Part shown: one piece after another, positions 55,081-63,591 of the stretch
Position numbering within the stretch: position 1 is the stretch's first letter
Layout of the letters: the number at the start of each line of letters is the position of its first letter
NCBI GenBank assembly: GCA_009731425.1
Contig: AP018794.1
Coordinates: 3,510,001-3,574,000 of the forward strand
From: Lachnospiraceae bacterium KM106-2
GTDB taxonomy: Bacteria > Bacillota > Clostridia > Lachnospirales > Lachnospiraceae
DNA length: 64,000 nucleotides
Reading direction: 5' to 3'
The notes under the pieces: model-generated
Databases searched by the model: none
Seen by the model: only the letters and a program-made list of their open reading frames with translations
What the model was told of the DNA's origin: nothing
Program-made: the position numbers and the translations under genes

Positions 55081-56187
55081 TTATATGATATTTTGAATTC
55101 GAACACTGCGATCTTTGGAAGTATCAATAAATTGATTATCAACTTGGACAATAGGTTTTGATAATGAATTAGTATTTAACATGATGATCTTTCCGATATG
55201 CCCGTTATTTAGCATTACGCTATTATTCATATAAGTTTGTACGACTCCATGCAGGAATGGTGTAAGAAACTTAACATCATATCGTAACATTCCATCGTGC
55301 TCAAAGTGTTCAATTACATCAAAGGGACATAATCCCTTTCGGTAAACTCTTGTGGCAGTCATTGCATCATAGACATCAGCAATTGCTACAATTTTGGAGA
55401 AGTCATGGATTTTGGCTGACTTCTTTCCATATGGGTAACCGCTACCATCACATCGTTCGTGATGTTCTAATATAGCTCGTTTGATTCGATTATCAAGAGC
55501 ACAGTTTCTGATTAAGTTATATCCTTGTACAGGATGCGTCTTAATTAGATTATATTCTTCAGGAGTAAGAGGCTCTGGTTTGGAGATGATGCTTTGTGGC
55601 ATCATGAGTTTTCCAATATCATGAAGGAGCCCGGCTAATGTTAGAAGATCGATATCTTCGTTGGAATAGCCAATCCAACGTCCTATAATATTACAGATCA
55701 GACTCACGTTAATACTATGTGCGTAAGTCATATCGTCGTAATTTCTTAAATTATGTATCATGTGAAATAGATGGAATCCATTTCTGCTCGTATTGATCAA
55801 TTTCGAAGTTTCTTCTAGTAAATGTTCAGAGTTGATTTTGTCATTTTTTTGAATGATAGAATTCATTTGATTCTTAAAATCATCAATGCTTTCGTCGTAT
55901 TCCTTATGAAATTGCTTGAATTCCTTAGAACTTCTTATGCGATTAGAATAAGTAGAAGAATCTCTGGATTTGTCGTTGAAGTGTTGGGTCTCGGGCTTAG
56001 AAGAGGGATTCTTATGAGGAATTTCTATGGAAATAGATTCAATAGAATAACTGCGGAAACGATCAATGATATAATCTGTTAAAGTAGTACCCTTAGGGCT
56101 AATTAGGATGTTAGAAGGCGTATAAACATTCTCGGCAACCTTCATACCTGGCTTAGCTAAAGAGACTAAGATCTTTTTGTTGTGCAT
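55081..56187 (-). CDS. HD-GYP domain protein, putative cyclic-di-GMP phosphodiesterase
   Basis: 368 aa. N-terminal 70 residues (LVSLAKPGMKVAENVYTPSN...) are a small beta-rich domain often placed before HD-GYP. The phosphodiesterase domain (about 145-335) has HSINV, LLHDIGKLMMP, HPVQGYNLI, EHHERCDGSGYPYG and ADVYDAMTATRVYR, so the metal ligands and the GYP motif are intact. It would hydrolyse cyclic-di-GMP. No receiver domain. A GAGGATATA site stands before the start. Downstream of metK in the same direction, but a strong terminator lies between. Confidence 0.92.
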   Translation of the reverse strand: MHNKKILVSLAKPGMKVAENVYTPSNILISPKGTTLTDYIIDRFRSYSIESISIEIPHKNPSSKPETQHFNDKSRDSSTYSNRIRSSKEFKQFHKEYDESIDDFKNQMNSIIQKNDKINSEHLLEETSKLINTSRNGFHLFHMIHNLRNYDDMTYAHSINVSLICNIIGRWIGYSNEDIDLLTLAGLLHDIGKLMMPQSIISKPEPLTPEEYNLIKTHPVQGYNLIRNCALDNRIKRAILEHHERCDGSGYPYGKKSAKIHDFSKIVAIADVYDAMTATRVYRKGLCPFDVIEHFEHDGMLRYDVKFLTPFLHGVVQTYMNNSVMLNNGHIGKIIMLNTNSLSKPIVQVDNQFIDTSKDRSVRIQNII

Positions 56188-56239
56188 TATATCCTCTCCT
56201 CATGTGTCTATAAAACAATTAACATACATATAATATCAT

Positions 56240-56279
56240 AAAACCCCATAATATGAAAGTTTTCATATTATGGGGTTTT
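56240..56279 (-). terminator. terminator of metK
   Basis: A 19-bp stem (56240-56258 with 56261-56279) with a GGGG/CCCC core and a two-base apparent loop, T-rich on the minus-strand side. It directly follows the metK stop codon. Confidence 0.9.
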
Positions 56280-56282
56280 GGA

Positions 56283-57464
56283 TTATAGATATTTCTTTAA
56301 TGTATCAGTTTTATTAAGTTTTTCCCAAGGAAGATCTAAGTCGTTACGACCAAAGTGGCCATAAGCAGCTGTTTGTTTGTAAATAGGTCTTCTTAAGTCT
56401 AACATCTTAATGATTCCGGCTGGACGTAAGTCGAAGTTTTCACGAACGATTTCAATTAAACGTTCATCGGATAATTTACCTGTACCGAATGTATCGATAT
56501 TGATTGAAGTTGGTCTTGCAACACCGATCGCATATGATAACTGAACTTCACATTTATCAGCAAGTCCAGCACCAACAATGTTCTTAGCAACATAACGAGC
56601 AGCATAAGCAGCACTTCTATCTACTTTAGTACAATCTTTACCGGAGAAAGCTCCGCCGCCGTGACGAGCATATCCGCCGTAAGTATCTACGATGATCTTA
56701 CGACCAGTAAGACCGCTATCTCCGTTAGGTCCGCCGATTACGAATCGGCCAGTTGGATTGATATAGAATTTTGTGTTTTCATCAACAAGTTCTTGTGGTA
56801 AAACTTCATCAAATACATATTTCTTAATGTCTTTATGAATTTGTTCTTGAGTAACTGTTTCATCATGTTGTGTAGAAAGAACAACAGCATTTAAATGAAT
56901 AGGTTTTCCGTTTTCATCATATTCTACAGTTACCTGAGCTTTTCCATCAGGACGTAAGTAGCTTAATGTGCCATCTTTACGAATGTCAGATAAACGTTTT
57001 GTTAACTTATGTGCAAGGCAGATAGGGTAAGGAAGATATTCCTCTGTTTCATTTGTTGCATAGCCAAACATCATACCTTGATCACCAGCACCGATTGCTT
57101 CGATGTCTGAGTCAGTAAGTTCTCTTGCTTCGAGTGCTTTATCAACACCCATAGCGATATCGGCAGATTGTTCATCAAGAGCTACCATAACACCACAAGT
57201 ATCAGCGTCAAAACCACAAGAAGAGTCATTGTAACCAATTTCTCTAATTGTATCTCTAACGATCTTTTGAATATCTACATATCCTTTTGTTGTTACTTCA
57301 CCCATAACTAATACAAGACCAGTTGTGATTGCTGTTTCACAAGCAACACGACTCATAGGATCTTGCTCTAATAGAGCATCAAGTACTGCATCAGAGATCT
57401 GATCACAGATTTTATCTGGATGTCCTTCTGTAACGGATTCAGATGTAAATAAGTATTTTTCCAT
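56283..57464 (-). CDS. metK: S-adenosylmethionine synthetase
   Basis: 393 aa. [26 protein letters not shown] at the start, [12 protein letters not shown] near 118 and [23 protein letters not shown] near 260. This is the complete methionine adenosyltransferase signature. It makes SAM from methionine and ATP. Expression is controlled by the S-box riboswitch about 60 bases upstream. AAAGGAGGACA precedes the start. Confidence 0.98.
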   Translation of the reverse strand: MEKYLFTSESVTEGHPDKICDQISDAVLDALLEQDPMSRVACETAITTGLVLVMGEVTTKGYVDIQKIVRDTIREIGYNDSSCGFDADTCGVMVALDEQSADIAMGVDKALEARELTDSDIEAIGAGDQGMMFGYATNETEEYLPYPICLAHKLTKRLSDIRKDGTLSYLRPDGKAQVTVEYDENGKPIHLNAVVLSTQHDETVTQEQIHKDIKKYVFDEVLPQELVDENTKFYINPTGRFVIGGPNGDSGLTGRKIIVDTYGGYARHGGGAFSGKDCTKVDRSAAYAARYVAKNIVGAGLADKCEVQLSYAIGVARPTSINIDTFGTGKLSDERLIEIVRENFDLRPAGIIKMLDLRRPIYKQTAAYGHFGRNDLDLPWEKLNKTDTLKKYL

Positions 57465-57520
57465 AATATGTCCTCCTTTATTTTATTTGGAGTACGAGCG
57501 TATGATTGCATTTTGTGCAT

Positions 57521-57548
57521 AAAAAAAGTCCATCGAACCGATGGACTT
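57521..57548 (-). terminator. riboswitch terminator of metK
   Basis: A 10-bp stem (57526-57535 with 57539-57548) followed on the minus strand by a T-run (57521-57527). It is the expression platform of the S-box leader: with SAM bound, this stem forms and stops metK transcription. Confidence 0.9.
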
Positions 57549-57667
57549 GATATATTTCACCAAATCGTCTTATTGTTCGATTGCTCGCTCAGATTGGCAC
57601 CTTCCAATAATGTGGGGTTGCCGTGGTTTCACAGAGCCTTCACTCTCCACCACTCCAAATAAGAGAT
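57521..57667 (-). promoter_or_regulatory. SAM-I (S-box) riboswitch of metK
   Basis: Read on the minus strand: TCTTATTTGGAGTGGTGGAGAG, then GTGAAACCACGGCAACC and GGTGCCAATCTGAGC, ending at GAACAATAAGA. P1 is TCTTAT (57659-57664) with ATAAGA (57568-57573). The conserved GTGAAACC, GGCAACC and GGTGCCAAT segments are those of the S-box family. The terminator follows. SAM binding should switch metK off. Confidence 0.95.
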
Positions 57668-57693
57668 ATAATAATTTATTATATTGTACCTAT

Positions 57694-57722
57694 AGGATAC
57701 TTGCTTTATTGTGGGATGTCAA
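57694..57722 (-). promoter_or_regulatory. sigma-A promoter of the metK leader
   Basis: Minus-strand TTGACA (57717-57722), a 17-base spacer and TATCCT (57694-57699). Transcription should start near 57687, just before the S-box. Confidence 0.75.
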
Positions 57723-57785
57723 GATAAAGTTCATAAAAAGTTTAGAATCGTCACTCTTAGTTTACGTGTATTATGGAAAATTGTA

Positions 57786-57794
57786 TGCTATAAT
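57786..57794 (+). promoter_or_regulatory. extended -10 promoter of the two-component operon
   Basis: TGCTATAAT (57786-57794), a perfect extended -10 element 39 bases before the sensor kinase start. Confidence 0.6.
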
Positions 57795-57832
57795 AACGTT
57801 AAAATATAGAAAAAGCAGAATAGGAGGCTAAA

Positions 57833-59320
57833 ATGAGATTAAAAGCAAAATTAATTATTGCATTCATGGTAATCATTATTTTTCCGGTCTTATTAATTAG
57901 CTGTACGACTGGATTTATCATTCAGAAGCAAGTTGATTCTGTTCAACAGTCTTATGATGTTACCTCCGATACCTTACAAGTAATAAAAAATCCAATTCAT
58001 ATTCTAAATCGCGTGACGCGAGGAATTTATAATGATATTAAATTATTAGCATTAAAAAATCCTAAGAAGTTAGAAGATTCTAATTATATTAAGAGTGTAA
58101 ATGGTGAATTGAAAGAGAAGTACTCCTTTTTAATTGTGCGGGTAAATGATAAGGTTACGTATATGGGAAATCAAAAAAAGGGAGAGCAGGTTGTTAATAG
58201 TCTCCCAAAGTTTGGTGAATATAGTACAGATGTTGATGGGGGTATGTACCTGGGAGGCGATTGTTCGCTACTGGTAAAACAACAAGATTTCTTTAATACG
58301 AGAGGACAAGAGTGCAGTATCTTTGTTGTTACGGATGTTAATACCTTAGTGCCGCAGATTAGAACGTCAATGATTCAGATTGTAATAGCGGCAGTAATTA
58401 TTATCTGGCTGACCGGTTCATTCTTGTCATTTTGGCTTTACAGAACAATGATCAGACCGATCAATTCTTTACGTACTGCAACAAATCGAATGAAAGAAGG
58501 AGATCTTGATTTCTCGATCCATTCTAATAATAAAGATGAAATCGGACTTCTTTGTGAAGATTTTGAAGAGATGCGTGAGCGATTGAAGGAGTTAATTGAG
58601 ACGAAGATTTCTTATGAAGAGAAATCAAGAGAGTTAGTTAGTAATATCTCTCATGATCTAAAGACGCCTTTGACAGCGATTAAAGGCTATGCAGAGGGAA
58701 TTATTGATGGTGTGGCGGATACGGAAGAAAAGCAAGATAAGTATGTTAAGACAATTTATGCTAAAGCATGTGATATGACAGCTTTAGTAGAAGAGTTGGG
58801 TCTATATTCACAATATGACTGTGATAACATTCCTTATCATTTTGTTAAGGTCGATGTAGAACAGTATTTTTCAGATTGTATCGGGGAACTTGCGCTTGAT
58901 CTGGAAGTAAAAAATATAGATATCGGTTATTTTAATTATACAGATCAAAACTTAACTATTTTTGTTGATCCAGAGCAATTAAAGCGTGTTATCAATAATA
59001 TCATTGGTAATTCGGCTAAGTACATGGATAAGAAAAAAGGTATTATTAATATTAGGATACAAGATCAGGATAGTTATGTAAGGGTCGAGATTGAGGATAA
59101 TGGTAAAGGAATTGCAGCGAAAGATATTCCATATATATTTGATAGATTTTATCGAGCAGATACTTCTAGAAACTCTGCGAAAGGTGGAAGTGGTCTAGGG
59201 CTTGCAATTGTAAAGAAGATTATTGAAGATCATAAAGGAACGATATGGGTTAGTAGTAAAGAGGGCATGGGAACGAAAATCTGTTTTACCTTGCTAAAGG
59301 AGGAAGTACCAAATGAGTAA
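57833..59320 (+). CDS. sensor histidine kinase
   Basis: 495 aa membrane kinase. Two hydrophobic segments (about 6-28 and 180-203) enclose an extracellular sensor of 150 residues, followed by HAMP (about 204-256), the dimerisation/phosphoacceptor domain with SHDLKTPLTAIKGYAEG (His near 273) and an ATPase domain (N-box NNIIGNSAKYM, GKGIAAKD, GGSGLGLAIVKK). The segment YDVTSD following the first membrane helix suggests no known ligand domain. It pairs with the following response regulator, which it overlaps by eight bases. GGAGG precedes the start. Confidence 0.95.
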   Translation: MRLKAKLIIAFMVIIIFPVLLISCTTGFIIQKQVDSVQQSYDVTSDTLQVIKNPIHILNRVTRGIYNDIKLLALKNPKKLEDSNYIKSVNGELKEKYSFLIVRVNDKVTYMGNQKKGEQVVNSLPKFGEYSTDVDGGMYLGGDCSLLVKQQDFFNTRGQECSIFVVTDVNTLVPQIRTSMIQIVIAAVIIIWLTGSFLSFWLYRTMIRPINSLRTATNRMKEGDLDFSIHSNNKDEIGLLCEDFEEMRERLKELIETKISYEEKSRELVSNISHDLKTPLTAIKGYAEGIIDGVADTEEKQDKYVKTIYAKACDMTALVEELGLYSQYDCDNIPYHFVKVDVEQYFSDCIGELALDLEVKNIDIGYFNYTDQNLTIFVDPEQLKRVINNIIGNSAKYMDKKKGIINIRIQDQDSYVRVEIEDNGKGIAAKDIPYIFDRFYRADTSRNSAKGGSGLGLAIVKKIIEDHKGTIWVSSKEGMGTKICFTLLKEEVPNE

Positions 59321-60002
59321 AATATTAATTGTTGAAGATGAACAGGCAATTGCAGAGTTACAGAAAGATTATTTAGAACTTAGTGATTTTGATGTGCTGA
59401 TAGAGAATGATGGAGAAGCAGGATTAAAACGTGCTTTAGAGGATGATATTAATTTGATCATTTTAGATCTGATGCTTCCTGGAATGGATGGCTTTGAGAT
59501 CTGCAAACGTGTAAGGGAAGTGAAAAATATTCCGATTCTTATGGTATCTGCGAAAAAGGATGATATTGATAAGATCCGCGGACTTGGACTTGGCGCAGAT
59601 GATTATATGACGAAACCTTTTAGTCCATCAGAACTTGTTGCAAGAGTAAAAGCTCATCTTGCGAGATATGAACGCCTGATCGGAACAGGGTCCAAAGAGA
59701 ATAATATCATTGAGATCCGTGGAATTCGCATCGATAAAACAGCGAGACGTGTTTATATTAATGATGAAGAAAAGACTTTTACGACGAAAGAATTTGATCT
59801 ATTAACTTTCTTAGCTGAAAATCCAAATCATGTTTATACAAAGGAAGAATTATTCCGAGAAATATGGGATATGGAGTCTGTTGGAGATATTGCAACAGTT
59901 ACGGTGCATATTAAGAAAATAAGAGAGAAGATAGAGGTAAATACGTCTAAACCTCAATATATTGAGACGATATGGGGCGTTGGATACCGCTTTAAGATAT
60001 AG
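59313..60002 (+). CDS. OmpR/PhoB family response regulator
   Basis: 229 aa. Receiver domain with acidic pocket EDEQ (7-10), phospho-acceptor Asp near 52 in LIILDLMLPGMDG and Lys near 103 in TKPF. Winged-helix DNA-binding domain about 130-229 (TTKEFDLLTFLAENPNHVYTKEELFREIW... VTVHIKKIREKIE...YIETIWGVGYRF). Full length. AAAGGAGGAAG is inside the end of the kinase gene, so translation is coupled. The target genes are not shown. Confidence 0.96.
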   Translation: MSKILIVEDEQAIAELQKDYLELSDFDVLIENDGEAGLKRALEDDINLIILDLMLPGMDGFEICKRVREVKNIPILMVSAKKDDIDKIRGLGLGADDYMTKPFSPSELVARVKAHLARYERLIGTGSKENNIIEIRGIRIDKTARRVYINDEEKTFTTKEFDLLTFLAENPNHVYTKEELFREIWDMESVGDIATVTVHIKKIREKIEVNTSKPQYIETIWGVGYRFKI

Positions 60003-60012
60003 GAGCAGTAAA

Positions 60013-60705
60013 ATGAAAATATTGTTTGAAGATAAGCATATTATCGTTTGTGTAAAGGAGCCTGGAATGTTATCGCAAAGCGATCGTTCTATGGCACCAG
60101 ATATGGTGAATGCGATTAAGAATCATATTTATGAAAAGGAAGGTACGATAAATCCTTATGTTGGTTTAATCCATCGATTAGATCGTGGGGTTGGCGGGGT
60201 AATGGTTTTTGCTAAAACGCCTCAGGCAGCTAAAAATTTAAGCTCTCAGATGCAAAAGGATTCTTTTTGTAAAAAATATCGTGCAGTTGTAACGAAAGAT
60301 TTATCCTCTGAATCTGAGGAAGAAGCAGTTGTGCTTGAGAATTATTTAGTGAAGGATGGAAGAAGTAATTTATCTAGAATTGTTTCGAAAAGTGAGCAGG
60401 GTGCAAAGCTTGCTAAATTAGAATATAAAGTGCTTGGTGTCACCACAGATCCGACTCATCAGTTTCCAATCTCTCTTTTAGATGTTCGATTATACACAGG
60501 CAGACATCATCAGATTCGTGTTCAATTATCTAATGCAATGAATGGAATCTGGGGAGATACGAAGTATAATCAGCAGTTTGTAAAACAAAGAGGATGGAGT
60601 AACATTGCGTTATATGCTTATTCCTTAATGTTTGCCCATCCAGCTACAAATAAACGAATGGAATTTGAACATCTTCCTGAGCAAATTCCATTTGCCTACT
60701 TTTAA
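60013..60705 (+). CDS. RluA-family pseudouridine synthase
   Basis: 230 aa. The catalytic motif GLIHRLDRGVGGVMVFAKTP carries the Asp near residue 60. LYTGRHHQIRVQLS and the end typical of the RluA family follow. It lacks the N-terminal S4 RNA-binding domain, so it resembles the short RluA/TruC-type enzymes. The exact rRNA or tRNA target is open. The start is at 60013, with AGGAG seven bases upstream; a further 17 codons are open upstream inside the response regulator gene. The gene follows the two-component system without a visible terminator. Confidence 0.92.
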   Translation: MKILFEDKHIIVCVKEPGMLSQSDRSMAPDMVNAIKNHIYEKEGTINPYVGLIHRLDRGVGGVMVFAKTPQAAKNLSSQMQKDSFCKKYRAVVTKDLSSESEEEAVVLENYLVKDGRSNLSRIVSKSEQGAKLAKLEYKVLGVTTDPTHQFPISLLDVRLYTGRHHQIRVQLSNAMNGIWGDTKYNQQFVKQRGWSNIALYAYSLMFAHPATNKRMEFEHLPEQIPFAYF

Positions 60706-60720
60706 GAAGTGATTACCAGC

Positions 60721-61461
60721 TTAAATGGGAAGCTGAATGTGAAAATCAGTAAATCCGTCTAGACAATTAACAGAAATATTACCACCATGGCTGAGGATGA
60801 TCCTTTTAGCTGTAGGTAATCCTAATCCGGAACCGCCTTGTTTTGAGGTGATAAATGGAGTGAAGATTTGGTCTAACATATTAACGGGTATTCCTTCTCC
60901 GTTATCAATGATATGGATAGAAAAACTGTGTTCATTATCAGTATCGAGGATGATTTGAATGTTGCCAGACTCTTTATGAATTGCCTCGATCGCATTTTTT
61001 AGCAGGTTTGTAAAAACCTGCTTTAGTTTTATAGAATCGCAGTTATAGTCAGATGCAATATCATGAACACCTTGTTTTATGATGATGGTAATAGAAGTGT
61101 TCTTTTCTTTTGCAAAAGGCTCGAAACTAATCTTAAGCTGGGTAAGCATCTGGATAAGATTGCATTGTTCGTATCTTAATTCTTCCGAGTGAGTAAAACG
61201 GCTGAGACCATCAAGCAGGGAAAAGAGATCTTCCATATCTTCGCCCATTTGGTTCCAATATTTTGACTCTTTTAGTTCGGGTGCCTTATGACTCATAAGT
61301 TGCATGGTACTATTGATCAACGTTAGGGGATTTCTTATTTCGTGATTCATTCTTGAAAGAATAAAGTTATTTTCTTCTTCATAACGGGCAAGAATATCTT
61401 TTAAGTGGGAATCCTTTTTTTCTAAGTCGTGTAAATATGTATAATCATCTGGTGTCAGCAT
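60721..61461 (-). CDS. orphan soluble histidine kinase
   Basis: 246 aa. There is a short helical N-terminus, then the H-box SRMNHEIRNPLTLINSTMQL with His40, N-box NLLKNAIEAIH, G1 DNGEGIP, F-box IFTPFITSK and G2 GGSGLGLPTAKRI. No membrane segment and no sensor domain precede it. The reading frame continues upstream of 61461 as hydrophobic, Cys-rich codons without a ribosome site, into the divergent HIT gene, so the start is taken at 61461 (AAAGG upstream). In spore-formers, such kinases often feed the Spo0A phosphorelay, but no partner is encoded here. Confidence 0.85.
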   Translation of the reverse strand: MLTPDDYTYLHDLEKKDSHLKDILARYEEENNFILSRMNHEIRNPLTLINSTMQLMSHKAPELKESKYWNQMGEDMEDLFSLLDGLSRFTHSEELRYEQCNLIQMLTQLKISFEPFAKEKNTSITIIIKQGVHDIASDYNCDSIKLKQVFTNLLKNAIEAIHKESGNIQIILDTDNEHSFSIHIIDNGEGIPVNMLDQIFTPFITSKQGGSGLGLPTAKRIILSHGGNISVNCLDGFTDFHIQLPI

Positions 61462-61609
61462 CTGTTCACAACCTTTCTGAATCGTTATAAAATAATTATA
61501 ATTGCAATGACAGAAAATGCAACCGGTGAAAAAAGAAACATGGAAGTATTTGCAAGAATAGGAAAATTGGGTTAAGATAATAAAAAAAGTAGTAATTGGA
61601 GGACTGGAT

Positions 61610-62023
61610 ATGGAAGATTGTATTTTTTGTAAAATTGCAAATGGTGAGATCCCATCTGCCACAATATATGAAGATAATGATTTTCGTGTGATCATGGATA
61701 TTAATCCTGCTTCAAAAGGACATGCTATTATATTGCCAAAGACGCATGCAGCTAATATTTTTGAGGTTCCGGAAGATGTTGCATCTAAGATTTTTGTAGT
61801 GGCAAAAAAAGTTGCAACGGCAATGAAAGAAGTATTGAATTGTGATGGAGTAAATGTACTTCAGAATAATGGAGAGATTGCGGGACAAACGGTATTCCAT
61901 CTTCATATGCATGTGATTCCAAGATATGAGGGAGATCAGGTTAAGATTAAATGGTCACCAGCCAAAGAAGTGGATTATGATCTAAATGATATGGCTAAAG
62001 AAATTGCATCTAAGATTAAATAA
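61610..62023 (+). CDS. hit: HIT family nucleotide hydrolase
   Basis: 137 aa. DCIFCKIANGEIPSATIYEDNDF at the start and the HIT catalytic motif HLHMHVIPRY near 100-109. Members hydrolyse dinucleoside polyphosphates or adenosine phosphoramidates and are close in size to the Hint branch. TTGGAGGACTGG stands before the start. Divergent from the orphan kinase. A long terminator follows. Confidence 0.93.
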   Translation: MEDCIFCKIANGEIPSATIYEDNDFRVIMDINPASKGHAIILPKTHAANIFEVPEDVASKIFVVAKKVATAMKEVLNCDGVNVLQNNGEIAGQTVFHLHMHVIPRYEGDQVKIKWSPAKEVDYDLNDMAKEIASKIK

Positions 62024-62075
62024 AAAAGCCCTGTTAGCTTAGTATTAGGAAAGTAGTTAAGCTAACGGGGTTTTT
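62024..62075. terminator. bidirectional terminator between hit and murG
   Basis: An 18-bp stem (62024-62041 with 62058-62075) with a 16-base loop. A-rich on the left and five T's on the right, serving the convergent hit and murG transcripts. Confidence 0.85.
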
Positions 62076-62078
62076 GTA

Positions 62079-63143
62079 TTATTTTGAAACGGATTCAATT
62101 AATTCAACGATTGTTTTTACCGAATCATTTAGTTTACTTTTCTCCATAGAATCGATGTAATCCTTTCGGTTGGTATATACATGATTAACAGCTTTTAATA
62201 AACTTTCATCGGTTAGGTTTTCTTCTTTTAGTAAGTAGCTGAATCCTTGTTTTTCAAAAGATTCTGCATTTAAAATCTGATCGCCACGGCTGCTTGCAGC
62301 AGGTAGTGGAATTAAAATGTTTGGTTTTCTTAAAGCAAGTAGTTCACAGATTGCATTTGCGCCGGCTCTTGAGATGATGATATCTGCAGCTGCAAATAGA
62401 TCGCTTAATTCTTGCTTGATGTATTCATATTGGACGTATCCTTTTTTGTTTGTAAGAGATTCATCTAGCTTGCCTTTGCCACATAAATGAATGACTTGAT
62501 ATGTTTTTAGAAGTTCATCTAAGTTTCTTCTTACCGCTTCATTAACTGCAGTTGCACCAAGGCTTCCGCCGATTACGAGAATGACTGGTTTGTTAAGAGA
62601 GAGACCACAGAACTCAAGTCCTTTTAGTTTGTTTCCACTGAATAATTCTTTACGAATTGGAGAACCAGTAAGAACTGCTTTGTCAGCTGGGAGATTCTTA
62701 ATTGTTTCTGGGAAATTGGTACATATCTTTGTTGCATAAGGGATACAAATACGATTTGCAAGACCTGGAGTCATATCGGATTCGTGAATAAGTGTAGGAA
62801 TCTTCTTCTTGCCAGCTGCGATGACAACAGGAACTGTTACGAAACCACCCTTTGAGAATACAACATCCGGTTTTAATTGTTTGATCAGTTTTTTTGCTTG
62901 AATATATCCTTTCATAACACGGAAAGGATCTGTAAAGTTCTTAACATCAAAATATCTTCTTAATTTACCGCTAGAAATACCATGATAAGTGATTCCGAGT
63001 TCTTCGATCAATTTATGTTCAATGCCATTGTAAGAACCAATATAATGAATATCGTAACCTGCTTTCTTAAGTTCTGGTAATAAAGCAATGTTAGGCGTTA
63101 CATGACCTGCTGTTCCACCGCCTGTTAATACGATGCGTTTCAT
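62079..63143 (-). CDS. murG: UDP-N-acetylglucosamine--lipid II GlcNAc transferase
   Basis: 354 aa. [14 protein letters not shown] (8-21), [15 protein letters not shown] near 98-112, [13 protein letters not shown] near 118-130, VIGGSLGA near 185 and [11 protein letters not shown] near 258-268: the full MurG signature. It attaches GlcNAc to lipid I at the membrane to make lipid II. AAAGGAAG stands before the start. It is not in an mra/dcw cluster here. Confidence 0.97.
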   Translation of the reverse strand: MKRIVLTGGGTAGHVTPNIALLPELKKAGYDIHYIGSYNGIEHKLIEELGITYHGISSGKLRRYFDVKNFTDPFRVMKGYIQAKKLIKQLKPDVVFSKGGFVTVPVVIAAGKKKIPTLIHESDMTPGLANRICIPYATKICTNFPETIKNLPADKAVLTGSPIRKELFSGNKLKGLEFCGLSLNKPVILVIGGSLGATAVNEAVRRNLDELLKTYQVIHLCGKGKLDESLTNKKGYVQYEYIKQELSDLFAAADIIISRAGANAICELLALRKPNILIPLPAASSRGDQILNAESFEKQGFSYLLKEENLTDESLLKAVNHVYTNRKDYIDSMEKSKLNDSVKTIVELIESVSK

Positions 63144-63174
63144 GGGATACTTCCTTTCTTCTATAGAAAACTGA

Positions 63175-63429
63175 TTATTGACAGTTTTGGTTATTTTTAT
63201 ATTCCTTTAGCGCTTGAGATAATTGATCTGGGCAAGAAGTAGCCTTCATGCCACAGTGAATACCTTCGAGGCGAGTAATTACTTCGTCAACTGGCATCCC
63301 TTCTACTAGGTGAGCAATTCCTTGTAAGTTACCATTACAGCCCCCAATAAAATTAACATGTTTTACAACACCGTTTTCAACATCGAAGCTGATTTCTTTT
63401 GAACAGACACCTTTAGTCTTATACTTCAT
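63175..63429 (-). CDS. TSCPD domain protein (TIGR03905-like)
   Basis: 84 aa. Motifs: [56 protein letters not shown]. The TSCPD domain occurs at the end of some class II ribonucleotide reductases and as stand-alone proteins of unknown role. Five cysteines suggest metal binding. The start is set at 63429 because GAAGGGAAG lies just upstream; an earlier TTG would place that site inside the coding region. It lies 31 bases before murG in the same direction. Confidence 0.85.
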   Translation of the reverse strand: MKYKTKGVCSKEISFDVENGVVKHVNFIGGCNGNLQGIAHLVEGMPVDEVITRLEGIHCGMKATSCPDQLSQALKEYKNNQNCQ

Positions 63430-63524
63430 AAATAATCTTCCCTTCAAGTAAAGTTTTTATTGATATATTTTATATCAGTAATGCGTATTTGGCAATTAAT
63501 TTTCAAAATATGGCAAGGTTTATT

Positions 63525-63553
63525 TTGCTAGAATGATTAAGATATGCTATGAT
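63525..63553 (+). promoter_or_regulatory. promoter of mtnN
   Basis: TTGCTA (63525-63530), a 17-base spacer and TATGAT (63548-63553), with TG one base upstream of the -10 (extended type). It lies 38 bases before the mtnN start. Confidence 0.5.
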
Positions 63554-63591
63554 AATTAATAATAAAGAAAAGTGTCAGAAAGGATTATATT

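Noticed and set aside
61462-61695. N-terminal extension of the orphan histidine kinase as a membrane sensor
   Set aside because: The codons overlap the divergent HIT gene, lack a ribosome site, and are the hydrophobic-looking antisense of AT-rich DNA.
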